Under the pieces are notes generated by a model, which saw only the letters and a program-made list of their open reading frames with translations, ran no database searches and was not told the origin of the DNA. Position numbers and translations under genes: made by a program. From contig CADBTH010000124.1 of the NCBI GenBank assembly GCA_902797495.1, positions 1-15,318 on the forward strand: DNA of 15,318 nt, given 5' to 3'. Source of the DNA: an uncultured Ruminococcus sp. GTDB lineage: Bacteria > Bacillota > Clostridia > Oscillospirales > CAG-272. Below, piece by piece: positions 1 through 7,215 of the stretch (position 1 is the stretch's first letter; each line of letters begins with the position of its first letter).

Positions 1-171
1 AAGGCGAGTATCGTCCTTACAAAAGGCACGGAGCCTACGGAAGAACTGAAGAAAGAGATCCAGAATTACGTCAAGAGCCACACCGCTCCTTATAAGTATC
101 CGAGGATCGTCGTGTTCAAAGACGCGCTTCCTAAGACGGTCAGCGGCAAGATACAAAGAAATCTCTTATAA
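1..171 (+). CDS. AMP-forming acyl-CoA synthetase, C-terminal fragment
   Basis: Only the last 56 codons are in the window, in frame 1, ending in TAA at 169-171. The fragment carries the signature end of the ANL superfamily (acetyl-CoA and medium-chain acyl-CoA synthetases): a YKYPR segment, then PKTVSGKIQR. The lysine of SGK (visible residue 50, codon 148-150) is the expected adenylation lysine of the mobile C-terminal domain. The family activates a carboxylic acid to its acyl-CoA using ATP and CoA, via an acyl-AMP. The next gene starts 2 bases after the stop, so it is in the same operon as the 2-oxoacid:ferredoxin oxidoreductase and the branched-chain aminotransferase. A branched-chain or aryl acid is therefore a reasonable substrate guess. 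The substrate cannot be read from this fragment, because the acyl pocket lies upstream of the window. Confidence 0.88.
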   Translation, partial: KASIVLTKGTEPTEELKKEIQNYVKSHTAPYKYPRIVVFKDALPKTVSGKIQRNLL

Positions 172-173
172 TT

Positions 174-842
174 ATGGACTATAAAAGAATCACGATCATC
201 TGCGGTCACTACGGTACGGGAAAAACGAATATCGCAGTCAACATGGCGTTCGATCTGAAGAACAAATTCGAGAAGACCGCCATCGCAGACCTCGATATCG
301 TCAATCCGTATTTCCGCACGAAGGACAGCGAGACGGAATTCATAAAACGCGGTATCAGATTCATCTGCTCCGAATACGCGAATTCAAATCTCGACATACC
401 GGCGCTGCCGCAGGATATTTACTCTATAACCGACGAACGGGATACAAAGTTTATTCTCGACATCGGAGGAGACGACAGAGGCGCGTACGTTCTCGGCAGG
501 ATAGCTCCCGCAATTAAAGCCGAGGGAGACTACGAAATGCTGATGGTGGTGAATAAATACCGCCCTCTTACAAAAGACGCGGAGTCGACGATCGAAGTTA
601 TGAGCGAGATCGAGTCGGCGTGCGCCATCCGTTTCACCGGAATCGTCAACAACTCAAATCTCGGTGTCGAAACGACACCCGGAGTTGTGCTCGATTCGTT
701 GGGATACGCCGACGAGATCTCGAAACTCACGGGACTTCCTGTAGTTCTCACTACCGCCGAGCGGGAGATCGCTGAATCTCTTGCGGGAAAAGTCGACCGG
801 CTCTTCCCTCTTGATCTTCAGAAAAAAATATTTGATAATTAA
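174..842 (+). CDS. P-loop ATP-binding protein of the VOR operon (SIMIBI/CobQ-MinD-like)
   Basis: The 222-aa protein opens with a beta strand and a Walker A loop, GHYGTGKT (residues 11-18, Lys17). An ADLD motif follows near residue 38 (Asp39, Asp41), and a Walker B-like ILDIGGDD segment lies further on. This layout fits the SIMIBI class of P-loop NTPases (MinD/ParA/CobQ-like). The Walker A is the ordinary GxxGxGKT type, not the deviant KGG type of true ParA. There is no signal peptide or membrane segment, so it should be cytosolic. No Shine-Dalgarno sequence precedes ATG 174, which sits 2 bases after the upstream stop, so translation is probably coupled. The next Met would remove the P-loop, which supports this start. 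It lies directly before the ferredoxin and VOR subunits. A role in assembling, maturing or gating that complex is inference only; no function is assigned. Confidence 0.8.
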   Translation: MDYKRITIICGHYGTGKTNIAVNMAFDLKNKFEKTAIADLDIVNPYFRTKDSETEFIKRGIRFICSEYANSNLDIPALPQDIYSITDERDTKFILDIGGDDRGAYVLGRIAPAIKAEGDYEMLMVVNKYRPLTKDAESTIEVMSEIESACAIRFTGIVNNSNLGVETTPGVVLDSLGYADEISKLTGLPVVLTTAEREIAESLAGKVDRLFPLDLQKKIFDN

Positions 843-863
843 TATAAGAAAGGTGATGAAAGT

Positions 864-1070
864 ATGGCAAAACTGACTTTCAAAACAGACAACTGCAAAG
901 GCTGCGGACTTTGTGTGGAAGCTTGCCCGAAACACCTCTTGCGCCTTGCGGAAGAAAAGATCAACAAAAAAGGACATCATCCCGCCGAGCTTACCGACGA
1001 GGAAGCTTGCGTCGGCTGCGCGTCCTGCGCTCTGATGTGTCCGGACTGTATCATCAAGGTAGAAAGGTGA
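864..1070 (+). CDS. vorD: 2-oxoacid:ferredoxin oxidoreductase, ferredoxin (delta) subunit
   Basis: The 68-aa protein is a 2[4Fe-4S] ferredoxin. The first cluster motif is C-x2-C-x2-C-x3-CP (Cys11, 14, 17, 21). The second is C-x2-C-x2-C-x3-CP (Cys49, 52, 55, 59), with one extra Cys62 just after it. The two motifs are separated by a charged 27-residue linker, as in the delta subunits of VOR/KOR-type enzymes. It passes electrons between the thiamine-diphosphate centre and external ferredoxin in the cytoplasm. The ribosome binding site AGGTGATG (851-858) sits just upstream of ATG 864. The gene order delta-alpha-beta-gamma with tight spacing identifies it as an enzyme subunit rather than a free ferredoxin. 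The symbol vorD rests on this context; korD would fit almost as well. Confidence 0.9.
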   Translation: MAKLTFKTDNCKGCGLCVEACPKHLLRLAEEKINKKGHHPAELTDEEACVGCASCALMCPDCIIKVER

Positions 1071-1080
1071 GGTGACGAAA

Positions 1081-2145
1081 ATGGCTGATAAGGTATTGAT
1101 GAAAGGCAACGAAGCTATTGCGGAAGCTGCTATCCATGCGGGATGCCGTCACTATTTCGGTTATCCCATCACCCCGCAGACGGAAGTCGCGGCTTATATG
1201 GCTAAAGTTATGCCGAAGATCGGAGGCACTTTCCTGCAGGCTGAAAGCGAGATCGCCGCTATCAATATGGTTTACGGCGTTGCTTCCTGCGGACTCAGAG
1301 TCATGACTTCATCCTCAAGCCCCGGAATTTCGCTCAAAGGAGAGGGTCTCTCGTATCTTGCGGGATCCGACCTTCCCGCGCTCGTTGTCAACGTACAGCG
1401 CGGAGGCCCCGGACTCGGAGGTATCCAGCCGAGCCAGTCGGACTATTTTCAGGCTACTCGCGGCGGCGGTCACGGCGACTACCATATGATCGTCCTTGCT
1501 CCTTCATCCGTACAGGAAATGGCTGAGCTCACGGTCAAAGGATTTGAACTTGCGGACAAGTACCGCATGACGGCGATGATCCTCGCGGACGGTACGATGG
1601 GACAGATGATGGAGCCCGTATCGCTCGATTTCGAACTCGAGCCAGTACCCGAAAAGCCATGGGCAACTACCGGAACGAAGATGGCGCGCGAACACAATAT
1701 CGTCAACTCCCTCTATCTCAAGCCGGACGAGCTTGAAAAAGGTAACTTCGACCGTTACGAGAGATATAAGATCGTTGAAGCAAACGAGACAAGATACGAG
1801 GAGTACCTGACGAACGACGCGGATATCGTTATCGCGGCGTTCGGTATCGCGGCGAGAGTATCGAGAAACGCGGTAAACGAAGCGCGTCGGCTCGGCATAA
1901 AGGTCGGAATGATAAGACCCATCACTCTCTGGCCGTTCCCGAAGGCTCCGTTTGAAAAAGCAGCAGAACACGCGAAGGCTTTCATCTCCGTTGAGCTTTC
2001 TATGGGTCAGATGATCGAAGACGTAGAACTTGCAACAAAGTGCCGCGTACCCGTATCCCTCTGCAACAGAGCGGGCGGTATGATCCCGTCTCCCGCACAA
2101 GTACTTGACTGTATCAAAAAAATCGCGAACGGAGGTAACAACTGA
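1081..2145 (+). CDS. vorB: 2-oxoacid:ferredoxin oxidoreductase alpha subunit (VorB-type)
   Basis: The 354-aa protein carries the pyruvate:ferredoxin oxidoreductase domain I and II signatures: GYPITPQTEV near residue 28, a QAESEIAAINM segment, TSSSSPGISLKGEG, RGGPGLGGIQPSQSDYFQA and GGGHGDY. These match the family called 3-methyl-2-oxobutanoate dehydrogenase subunit VorB. The family oxidatively decarboxylates branched-chain 2-oxoacids to acyl-CoA with reduction of ferredoxin, and the reaction is reversible. I chose ATG 1081, not the in-frame GTG 1072, because GAGGTG (1069-1074) is well spaced for 1081 while 1072 would have almost no spacer. The gene ends in TGATG, sharing one base with the beta-subunit start. 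Length fits the split-subunit enzymes. Substrate range (branched-chain, aryl or 2-oxoglutarate) is not certain from sequence alone. Confidence 0.92.
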   Translation: MADKVLMKGNEAIAEAAIHAGCRHYFGYPITPQTEVAAYMAKVMPKIGGTFLQAESEIAAINMVYGVASCGLRVMTSSSSPGISLKGEGLSYLAGSDLPALVVNVQRGGPGLGGIQPSQSDYFQATRGGGHGDYHMIVLAPSSVQEMAELTVKGFELADKYRMTAMILADGTMGQMMEPVSLDFELEPVPEKPWATTGTKMAREHNIVNSLYLKPDELEKGNFDRYERYKIVEANETRYEEYLTNDADIVIAAFGIAARVSRNAVNEARRLGIKVGMIRPITLWPFPKAPFEKAAEHAKAFISVELSMGQMIEDVELATKCRVPVSLCNRAGGMIPSPAQVLDCIKKIANGGNN

Positions 2146-2903
2146 TGGTAGTATTCGACAAACCTCATGCACTGCTCGACGTACCGCTTCATTATTGTCC
2201 CGGGTGCACGCACGGTATAATTCACCGTCTCGTTGCGGAAGCAATAGACGAACTCGGCATTGAAGGAAAGACGATAGGAGTCGCTCCGGTCGGTTGCTCC
2301 GTCATGGCATACGATTATTTCGCCTGCGACATGATCGAAGCTGCGCACGGCAGAGCTCCTGCGGTCGCTACCGGCGTGAAGCGCGCTGACCCCGAGAATC
2401 ACATCGTATTCACGTATCAGGGTGACGGCGACCTTGCGTCTATCGGTATGGCTGAAACGGTTCACGCGGCGGCGAGAAACGAAAACATAACGGTCATCTT
2501 TATAAATAACGCGATATACGGTATGACGGGCGGTCAGATGGCGCCGACTTCCCTCCCCGGGCAGGTCACGCAAACCTCTCCCTACGGAAGAGATCCAAAG
2601 CTCTGCGGTTACCCGATCAAAGTATGCGAAATGCTCTCCGAGCTCGAAGGACCGGAATATCTCGAGAGAGTTACGGTCAACAACGTAAAGAACGTAAGAA
2701 ACGCGAAGCGCGCGATCCTCAAGGCTTTTAAGAATCAGATCGAAGGAAAAGGGTTCTCTCTTATAGAAGTCCTCTCCTCCTGCCCCACAAACTGGGGAAT
2801 GACTCCTTCAAACGCTCTCAAGTGGATCGACGAAAAGATGATACCGTATTATCCTCTCGGAGTTTACAAGGACAGATCCGCTGAAAAGGAGGTAAACAAA
2901 TGA
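2145..2903 (+). CDS. vorA: 2-oxoacid:ferredoxin oxidoreductase beta subunit (thiamine-diphosphate binding)
   Basis: The 252-aa protein is the thiamine-diphosphate subunit. It has an N-terminal CPGC (residues 18-21) followed by a conserved GV-PVGCSV segment, the binding motif GDGD (93-96) and its distal NN pair (121-122), then AIYGMTGGQMAPTS. The complete GDG-to-NN spacing indicates an active site able to hold ThDP and Mg2+. It forms the catalytic core with the alpha and gamma subunits in the cytoplasm. The start codon shares its A with the alpha stop (TGATG), and GGAGGT (2131-2136) lies 8 bases upstream, so translation is coupled. The stop overlaps the gamma start by ATGA at 2900-2903. Nothing appears truncated. 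The symbol follows VOR usage; other naming schemes call this subunit KorB. Confidence 0.92.
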   Translation: MVVFDKPHALLDVPLHYCPGCTHGIIHRLVAEAIDELGIEGKTIGVAPVGCSVMAYDYFACDMIEAAHGRAPAVATGVKRADPENHIVFTYQGDGDLASIGMAETVHAAARNENITVIFINNAIYGMTGGQMAPTSLPGQVTQTSPYGRDPKLCGYPIKVCEMLSELEGPEYLERVTVNNVKNVRNAKRAILKAFKNQIEGKGFSLIEVLSSCPTNWGMTPSNALKWIDEKMIPYYPLGVYKDRSAEKEVNK

Positions 2904-3436
2904 GTACGAAACAATTTCTTTTGTCCGGATTCGGCGGTCAGGGTATCCTCTTTGCAGGAAAGCTTCTCGCTTATAAAGGACTTAACGCAGGCAAAAACGT
3001 CAGCTGGCTTCCCTCTTACGGGCCTGAAATGAGAGGCGGAACGGCAAGCTGCAGCGTTATCATCAGCGACGAACCCGTAGGCTCTCCCATAGTATCCGAA
3101 CCTGACATCCTCGTTGCGATGAATCTTCCTTCCCTCGACAGATTTGAGTCGTCGGTAGTACCCGGCGGGATAATTTTCGCAGATTCCACGCTTATCGAGA
3201 GAAAAGTACAGCGCACGGACGTCACAACTTATTACGTACCCGCGACCAAGCTTGCAAGCGACAATAAAACGCCGACTCTTGCAAACATGATCCTCATGGG
3301 CAAGATATTGAAAGTGCTTGGAGATTTTGACGACGATAGCGTCACAGCGGCTCTTTCAAAGGTAATTTCAGCAAAGCACGCCGATATGCTTGAAGTAAAT
3401 AAGAAAGCTATGCAGCTCGGCGCAGATTACGAATAA
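2900..3436 (+). CDS. vorC: 2-oxoacid:ferredoxin oxidoreductase gamma subunit
   Basis: The 178-aa protein matches the POR/KOR gamma domain: SGFGGQGILFAGKLLA near the N-terminus, SYGPEMRGGTASC (about residues 39-51), SDEPVGSPIVSEPDILVAMN and a C-terminal NMILMGKILK segment. In this family the gamma subunit contributes to CoA binding. The start at 2900 overlaps the beta stop by ATGA and is preceded by AAGGAGGT about 7 bases upstream, the strongest ribosome binding site of the operon. It is the last oxidoreductase subunit; the aminotransferase begins 13 bases downstream. The four subunits (delta, alpha, beta, gamma) are complete, so the operon encodes a full heterotetrameric enzyme. The symbol vorC is by convention for the fourth VOR gene and is less secure than the function. 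Confidence 0.9.
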   Translation: MSTKQFLLSGFGGQGILFAGKLLAYKGLNAGKNVSWLPSYGPEMRGGTASCSVIISDEPVGSPIVSEPDILVAMNLPSLDRFESSVVPGGIIFADSTLIERKVQRTDVTTYYVPATKLASDNKTPTLANMILMGKILKVLGDFDDDSVTAALSKVISAKHADMLEVNKKAMQLGADYE

Positions 3437-3449
3437 AGGAGTATTCGTC

Positions 3450-4514
3450 ATGGATATCAAATTCATTAAAACTACTTGTCCCAAAGAAAAACCCGATCCT
3501 TCGAATCTCGGTTTCGGACATATTTTCACAGACCATATGTTTATGATGGATTATACGCCCGATAAAGGCTGGCACGATATGAGGATCGTACCGTTCGCCA
3601 ACCTTTCGATCCATCCCGCGTCGACCGTGCTCCACTACGGCTCGGAGATCTTCGAAGGTCTCAAGGCGTACCGCAGAGCCGACGGAAAAGTTCAGCTTTT
3701 CAGACCGCTTGAAAACATCCGCAGAATGAACAATTCCGCAGAGAGACTGTGCCTGCCTCAGATACCCGAGGATATGGCTTTCGAAATACTCAAGGAATAC
3801 GTTAAATGCGAGCAGGACTGGACTCCCTCCGCGGAAGGCACTTCCCTTTATCTCAGACCCTTTATGTTCGGTAACGACGAGTCTCTCGGAGTTCATACCG
3901 TTCACCACGCGACTTACGTTATTATTGCATCTCCTTCCGGCAGCTACTACAAGGAAGGAATCAACCCCGTCAAGATCATGATCGAGGACGAGGACGTCAG
4001 AGCCGTTAGAGGCGGTACCGGATACGCAAAATGCGGCGGTAACTACGCTGCTTCCAACAGAGCCGGCGAAAGAGCCGAAAAGAAGGGATATTCACAGGTG
4101 CTTTGGCTCGACGGCGTCGAGAGAAAGTATATCGAGGAAGTCGGCGCGATGAACGTAATGTTCAAGATCGCTGGCGAGATCGTCACACCTAAACTGACAG
4201 GATCTATTCTCCCCGGCATCACAAGAAAATCCTGCATTGAAGTACTCAAGAGCGAAGGCTACAACGTAAACGAGAGACTTCTCAGCCTTGAAGAGCTCGA
4301 AAAAGCGATGGAAGACGGCACTCTCGAAGAGGCGTGGGGATGCGGAACGGCAGCCGTCGTCTCCCCAATCGGCGAGCTATCCTATAAAGATCAGGTCTTT
4401 ACGGTAAACGGCGGAAAGATCGGCGAAGTTACTCATCATCTTTACGACACTCTCACCGGTATACAGTGGGGTAAGACCGAAGACAAATTCGGCTGGACAG
4501 TTCAGATCGACTGA
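3450..4514 (+). CDS. ilvE: Branched-chain amino acid aminotransferase
   Basis: The 354-aa protein is a fold-type IV PLP aminotransferase of the longer BCAT type. It shows HYGSEIFEGLKAYRR (about residues 62-76), FRP-ENIRRMNNSAERLCLP, and the PLP lysine Lys194 in GTGYAKCGGNYAAS. These are followed by LWLDGVERKYIEEVGAMNVMF and a C-terminal EEAWGCGTAAVVSPIG segment. It transfers amino groups between leucine, isoleucine or valine and 2-oxoglutarate, producing or consuming the branched-chain 2-oxoacids used by VOR-type enzymes. AAAGGAG overlaps the upstream stop and gives a good spacing to ATG 3450. As the last gene of the operon, it strongly supports a branched-chain substrate for the oxidoreductase upstream. 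Start and end agree with the normal family length. Confidence 0.95.
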   Translation: MDIKFIKTTCPKEKPDPSNLGFGHIFTDHMFMMDYTPDKGWHDMRIVPFANLSIHPASTVLHYGSEIFEGLKAYRRADGKVQLFRPLENIRRMNNSAERLCLPQIPEDMAFEILKEYVKCEQDWTPSAEGTSLYLRPFMFGNDESLGVHTVHHATYVIIASPSGSYYKEGINPVKIMIEDEDVRAVRGGTGYAKCGGNYAASNRAGERAEKKGYSQVLWLDGVERKYIEEVGAMNVMFKIAGEIVTPKLTGSILPGITRKSCIEVLKSEGYNVNERLLSLEELEKAMEDGTLEEAWGCGTAAVVSPIGELSYKDQVFTVNGGKIGEVTHHLYDTLTGIQWGKTEDKFGWTVQID

Positions 4515-4520
4515 AATATC

Positions 4521-4552
4521 AAATCGGCAAAGCGATCGCTTTGCCGATTTTT
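4521..4552 (+). terminator. Perfect 30-base palindrome terminator after ilvE
   Basis: Bases 4521-4550 are a perfect inverted repeat: AAATCGGCAAAGCGA followed by its exact complement. The RNA folds into a long hairpin, followed on the + strand by a short run of T (4548-4552, ATTTTTC). It begins 6 bases after the ilvE stop. The trmB gene converges on it from the right with its stop at 4552-4554, so the hairpin probably ends both transcripts. The T run is much better on the + strand. Confidence 0.85.
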
Positions 4553-5286
4553 CATTTCTTATAAGCTTCGAGATAATTGATTTTAAAACCTTTTGCTGAA
4601 AAGTTCCTCTCATACTCCGTTTCGATATTGTTACCGTTCCTATCGGACGCGTGAAGATCGTGAGTATAATAAGTAAGTTCCAGATCCGAAGATCTGACGG
4701 TTTCGAGCGAATACTCAAACAACTGTATATTGTCCGTCTTGAATCTGAACGAGCCGCCTCTGCGAAGGATCACGCCGTATTTTTTAAGAAAACCGGGCGC
4801 CGTAAGTCTTCTGTCAGTCTGACTGTTCTTTGTCCACGGATCGCTGAAATTGGCGTATATATCCGAGACGCTGTCCGGTCCGAACAGTTCTTCTAGGCTC
4901 TCGGCGTCTCCCGTGATGAACCTTACGTTTCCTCTCATATCAACCGGTATATCCCAGCGCTCGTCCTCGGAATAAACTCTGCCGTCCGGATCCGTCCACA
5001 GTCCGTGAGGCGAAAGGCCGCCGAGACCCCTTGACGATGCGTACTTTTCCGCCGCAACGACTATCACGTCCGATACTTTCTCCATAGCGAAATAATTGTA
5101 ATCGGGATCTCTTCGGGACAGTTGACAGATAAAATCTCCCTTTCCGCATCCTATTTCGAGTCTTATCGGGCGAACTTTATCGAAGATCATATCACATTTA
5201 TTGTCAATATTTGTTATGTTTTGGCAAAAAAGTGACGATAATGCGAAAAGTCTTTCCGCACAACGACGTTTTTTTCTCATTCTCAT
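4552..5286 (-). CDS. trmB: tRNA (guanine-N7-)-methyltransferase
   Basis: The 244-aa protein has the TrmB hallmarks: an N-terminal MRMRKKRRC start, SAM-binding LEIGCGKGDF (residues 43-52), the catalytic-region NFSDPWTK (146-153), RRLTAPGFLKKYG, FKTDNIQLFEYSLE and a C-terminal NNIETEYERNFSAKG. It methylates G46 in the tRNA variable loop using S-adenosylmethionine. The usual PWPK is PWTK here, and the basic stretch normally after it (RH-KRR) is replaced by NSQTDRR. A segment of about 30 residues (roughly 88-118, rich in Gly, Asp, Trp and Pro) is inserted between the SAM-site helix and the ITGDAESL strand; typical TrmB proteins lack it. The start is ATG 5286-5284, with AAGGAG (complement of 5298-5303) 11 bases upstream. 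The gene is monocistronic and converges with the preceding operon. Confidence 0.93.
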   Translation of the reverse strand: MRMRKKRRCAERLFALSSLFCQNITNIDNKCDMIFDKVRPIRLEIGCGKGDFICQLSRRDPDYNYFAMEKVSDVIVVAAEKYASSRGLGGLSPHGLWTDPDGRVYSEDERWDIPVDMRGNVRFITGDAESLEELFGPDSVSDIYANFSDPWTKNSQTDRRLTAPGFLKKYGVILRRGGSFRFKTDNIQLFEYSLETVRSSDLELTYYTHDLHASDRNGNNIETEYERNFSAKGFKINYLEAYKK

Positions 5287-5318
5287 ATTGAAATTTGCTC
5301 CTTAATTTGCTATTATAT

Positions 5319-5347
5319 ATAATACAATATGTTTTACGTTTTTGCAA
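5319..5347 (-). promoter_or_regulatory. Sigma-A-like promoter candidate for trmB
   Basis: On the minus strand, TTGCAA (5347-5342) and TATTAT (5324-5319) are separated by 17 bases, a good -35/-10 arrangement. It would give a leader of about 26 bases before the trmB start. The surrounding 5287-5380 interval is AT-rich and divergent. A TATAAA (5349-5354) could serve as -10 for the + strand gene, but I find no convincing -35 for it. Confidence 0.5.
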
Positions 5348-5380
5348 GTATAAAATTAATATCAGAATCGAGGTGATACT

Positions 5381-6277
5381 ATGGAGATCAAATCATTTTT
5401 AATCAAATTTGAAAATTCACTGATCTCAAACGGTTTCTCCCCCGAATCTGCCAGACGTCACACGCTGAAGATCGCAAAGAGTCTGAAAGAAACGGATAAA
5501 AACAAAATACATTCCATGAACTCAGACGACACGGTCGTTAAAATGGCGGATAATTACGCTTCGAGAATAAAAGCGCTATCCGCGCGCGAACACGTCGTCG
5601 AGAACGATCAAAACACCGAGACTATCTCGAACAAATTCAGCGAGGCGGTCGAATCTCAAAAAGTCGCCGACGAAAGGTCCGGCACGGGGACGGCGCTCGC
5701 CGAACGGGACGGAAACGACGAGAACGAAGCCGACGACGAAGTTGACGTTAAAAAGAGCAGGAAACGCGGCGCGAAAAACGATAAGCGCGTTACGAAAACC
5801 GCTCACGCAGTAACTCAGAAGATCGATTCCGTAAAGAAGAAAAACAAAAAAGTCGAGCTGACCGAATCGGGTAAACGCTACTATCGAAAATGGCTGATGA
5901 GCAAAGGTATGCTCATATTCTCCGGCCTCATCATCGCGTACATCGGAGTTCTTCTCGTTTACATGCTTATCGCTCTTCTCATATCGATCCTCGTCGCATT
6001 TCTTGTTGCGGTCGCCGCTATCGGTTGTATCGGAACTCTTGCAGGACTGATATACGGTATCATTACTCTCTTCTCAGCAGTCCCCGAGGGAATATATGAA
6101 ATAGGACTCGCTCTCGTCATAATGGCGGTTACGCTCGCTTTCAGTATCGCAATTTACAATCTTGCGGTTCGGGTAGTACCTATCCTCTGGAAACGTTTCA
6201 CGCAATACCTGCACGAGAGACGGACTTATCTCAGAAACAGACTGAACGACGTAAGAACGGAGTGTAACGGAAAATGA
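5381..6277 (+). CDS. Membrane protein with charged linker, DUF1700-like
   Basis: This 298-aa protein is not confidently assigned. Residues 1-45 form a short helical domain reminiscent of the N-terminal HAAS/DUF1700 region. Residues 65-165 are a long charged linker, first acidic (an EADDEVDVKK segment), then strongly basic (KKSRKRGAKNDKR and VKKKNKKVE). Residues 176-265 hold about three to four hydrophobic segments, including LLVYMLIALLISILVAFLVA, followed by a basic C-terminal tail. The membrane part and the following DUF4097-like gene resemble the common DUF1700-DUF4097 pair of Firmicutes, but the typical EYY-EYF motif of DUF1700 is not visible. The start at 5381 has GAGGTG 5 bases upstream. 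The stop overlaps the next start by ATGA. It opens a five-gene + strand run. Function is unknown; envelope-related sensing is a guess from context. Confidence 0.7.
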   Translation: MEIKSFLIKFENSLISNGFSPESARRHTLKIAKSLKETDKNKIHSMNSDDTVVKMADNYASRIKALSAREHVVENDQNTETISNKFSEAVESQKVADERSGTGTALAERDGNDENEADDEVDVKKSRKRGAKNDKRVTKTAHAVTQKIDSVKKKNKKVELTESGKRYYRKWLMSKGMLIFSGLIIAYIGVLLVYMLIALLISILVAFLVAVAAIGCIGTLAGLIYGIITLFSAVPEGIYEIGLALVIMAVTLAFSIAIYNLAVRVVPILWKRFTQYLHERRTYLRNRLNDVRTECNGK

Positions 6278-7215
6278 AAGCGATGTCAAAATTCTTTTTG
6301 ATAATAGCCGCCATTCTTCTCGTGATAGGCGCCGTGCTAATGATCATCGGTTCGGTCATGGCAAAGAACAGCGGAGTTCACCTCTTCCAGGAAAAAGTTA
6401 ACGGCAGATATCTTTACAACCTCGATCTTTCCGAAAAAGATATTACAAAGATCACGATCGACGCGACAGACACGGATATCACGCTTATAACGGGAGAAGA
6501 TCACAACTATATTGAATTCATAAATTTCAATGAGAATTACTACTCACTCACAACGACGAATAAAGTAGTCAAATTTGAGGAGCACGTAAGTCTCACGTCG
6601 CTGATATCATTCTGGGACGGAAACTTCAAATTCAAAGGAATGAGATCGTTCCTGACTCTCGGGAGTTCGATGAGCGGGCAGAAAGAAGTCATAATACATC
6701 TGACCGACACCTCTGAGATAAACGTTTTCACCTTCACGATCACAGACGGCGACGTAACCCTTGAAAACGCCGACAGTAACACGGACTACACGATCGAAAT
6801 GCAGAGCGGTAACGTTGTGATGAACAACGTAAAAACTCAATCGAAAGTTCAGATCACAGGAAAAAACTGCTCGGCAAAGATTGAAAACTGTTCGTTCAAG
6901 TATTTCGAGTGCAGTATAGACGACGTCGATATGACGGCGGATATCTCGGACGTGCATACTTTTGACTTCACAGGAAAGAACGGTACGATGACGGCAGACC
7001 TGAAGCTCGACGCTGAACGTAACGACGTCAAGATCACGTCCGATCTCGAAGAGCCTTTCATATACAACTATGAAGAGTTTACAAAACAATACGGTAATAA
7101 CGACAACTCCATGGAAGTCCCCGCCGAATACGCTTACGTACATATCAACGGCGGAGAGGTTTCACTGAACGTCACGGCTAACGTTCAGACATCGAGCGAA
7201 ACGGAGGCAGAATAA
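6274..7215 (+). CDS. Membrane-anchored beta-repeat protein, DUF4097-like
   Basis: The 313-aa protein has one hydrophobic N-terminal segment (residues 7-29, FFLIIAAILLVIGAVLMIIG) that fits a signal anchor. The rest is a largely beta-strand extracellular domain with repeated strand-turn units of the kind D-ITKITIDATDTDITLITG, later DGDVTLENADSN and SGNVVMNNVKTQ. This is the pattern of the DUF4097 putative adhesin/beta-helix family. The C-terminus is acidic (TSSETEAE) with no cell-wall sorting motif. ATG 6274 overlaps the upstream stop and has GGAG 11 bases before it, better placed than the in-frame ATG 6283. The partner upstream resembles DUF1700, a frequent neighbour of DUF4097 genes. No ligand or activity can be assigned; the outside location is inferred from the anchor and charge. 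Confidence 0.75.
   Translation: MKAMSKFFLIIAAILLVIGAVLMIIGSVMAKNSGVHLFQEKVNGRYLYNLDLSEKDITKITIDATDTDITLITGEDHNYIEFINFNENYYSLTTTNKVVKFEEHVSLTSLISFWDGNFKFKGMRSFLTLGSSMSGQKEVIIHLTDTSEINVFTFTITDGDVTLENADSNTDYTIEMQSGNVVMNNVKTQSKVQITGKNCSAKIENCSFKYFECSIDDVDMTADISDVHTFDFTGKNGTMTADLKLDAERNDVKITSDLEEPFIYNYEEFTKQYGNNDNSMEVPAEYAYVHINGGEVSLNVTANVQTSSETEAE

Noticed and set aside
174..842. Chromosome-partitioning ParA
   Set aside because: The Walker A is GHYGTGKT and lacks the deviant KGG signature, there is no parB or parS nearby, and the operon is metabolic.
1072..1080. GTG start for vorB at 1072
   Set aside because: It leaves almost no spacer to a ribosome binding site, while ATG 1081 has GAGGTG six bases upstream and begins the family-typical MADKVLMKGNEA.
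1504..2244. 246-codon minus-strand open frame across vorB/vorA
   Set aside because: The + strand proteins match conserved oxidoreductase subunits throughout; the antisense translation looks random, with many Arg, Val and His residues.
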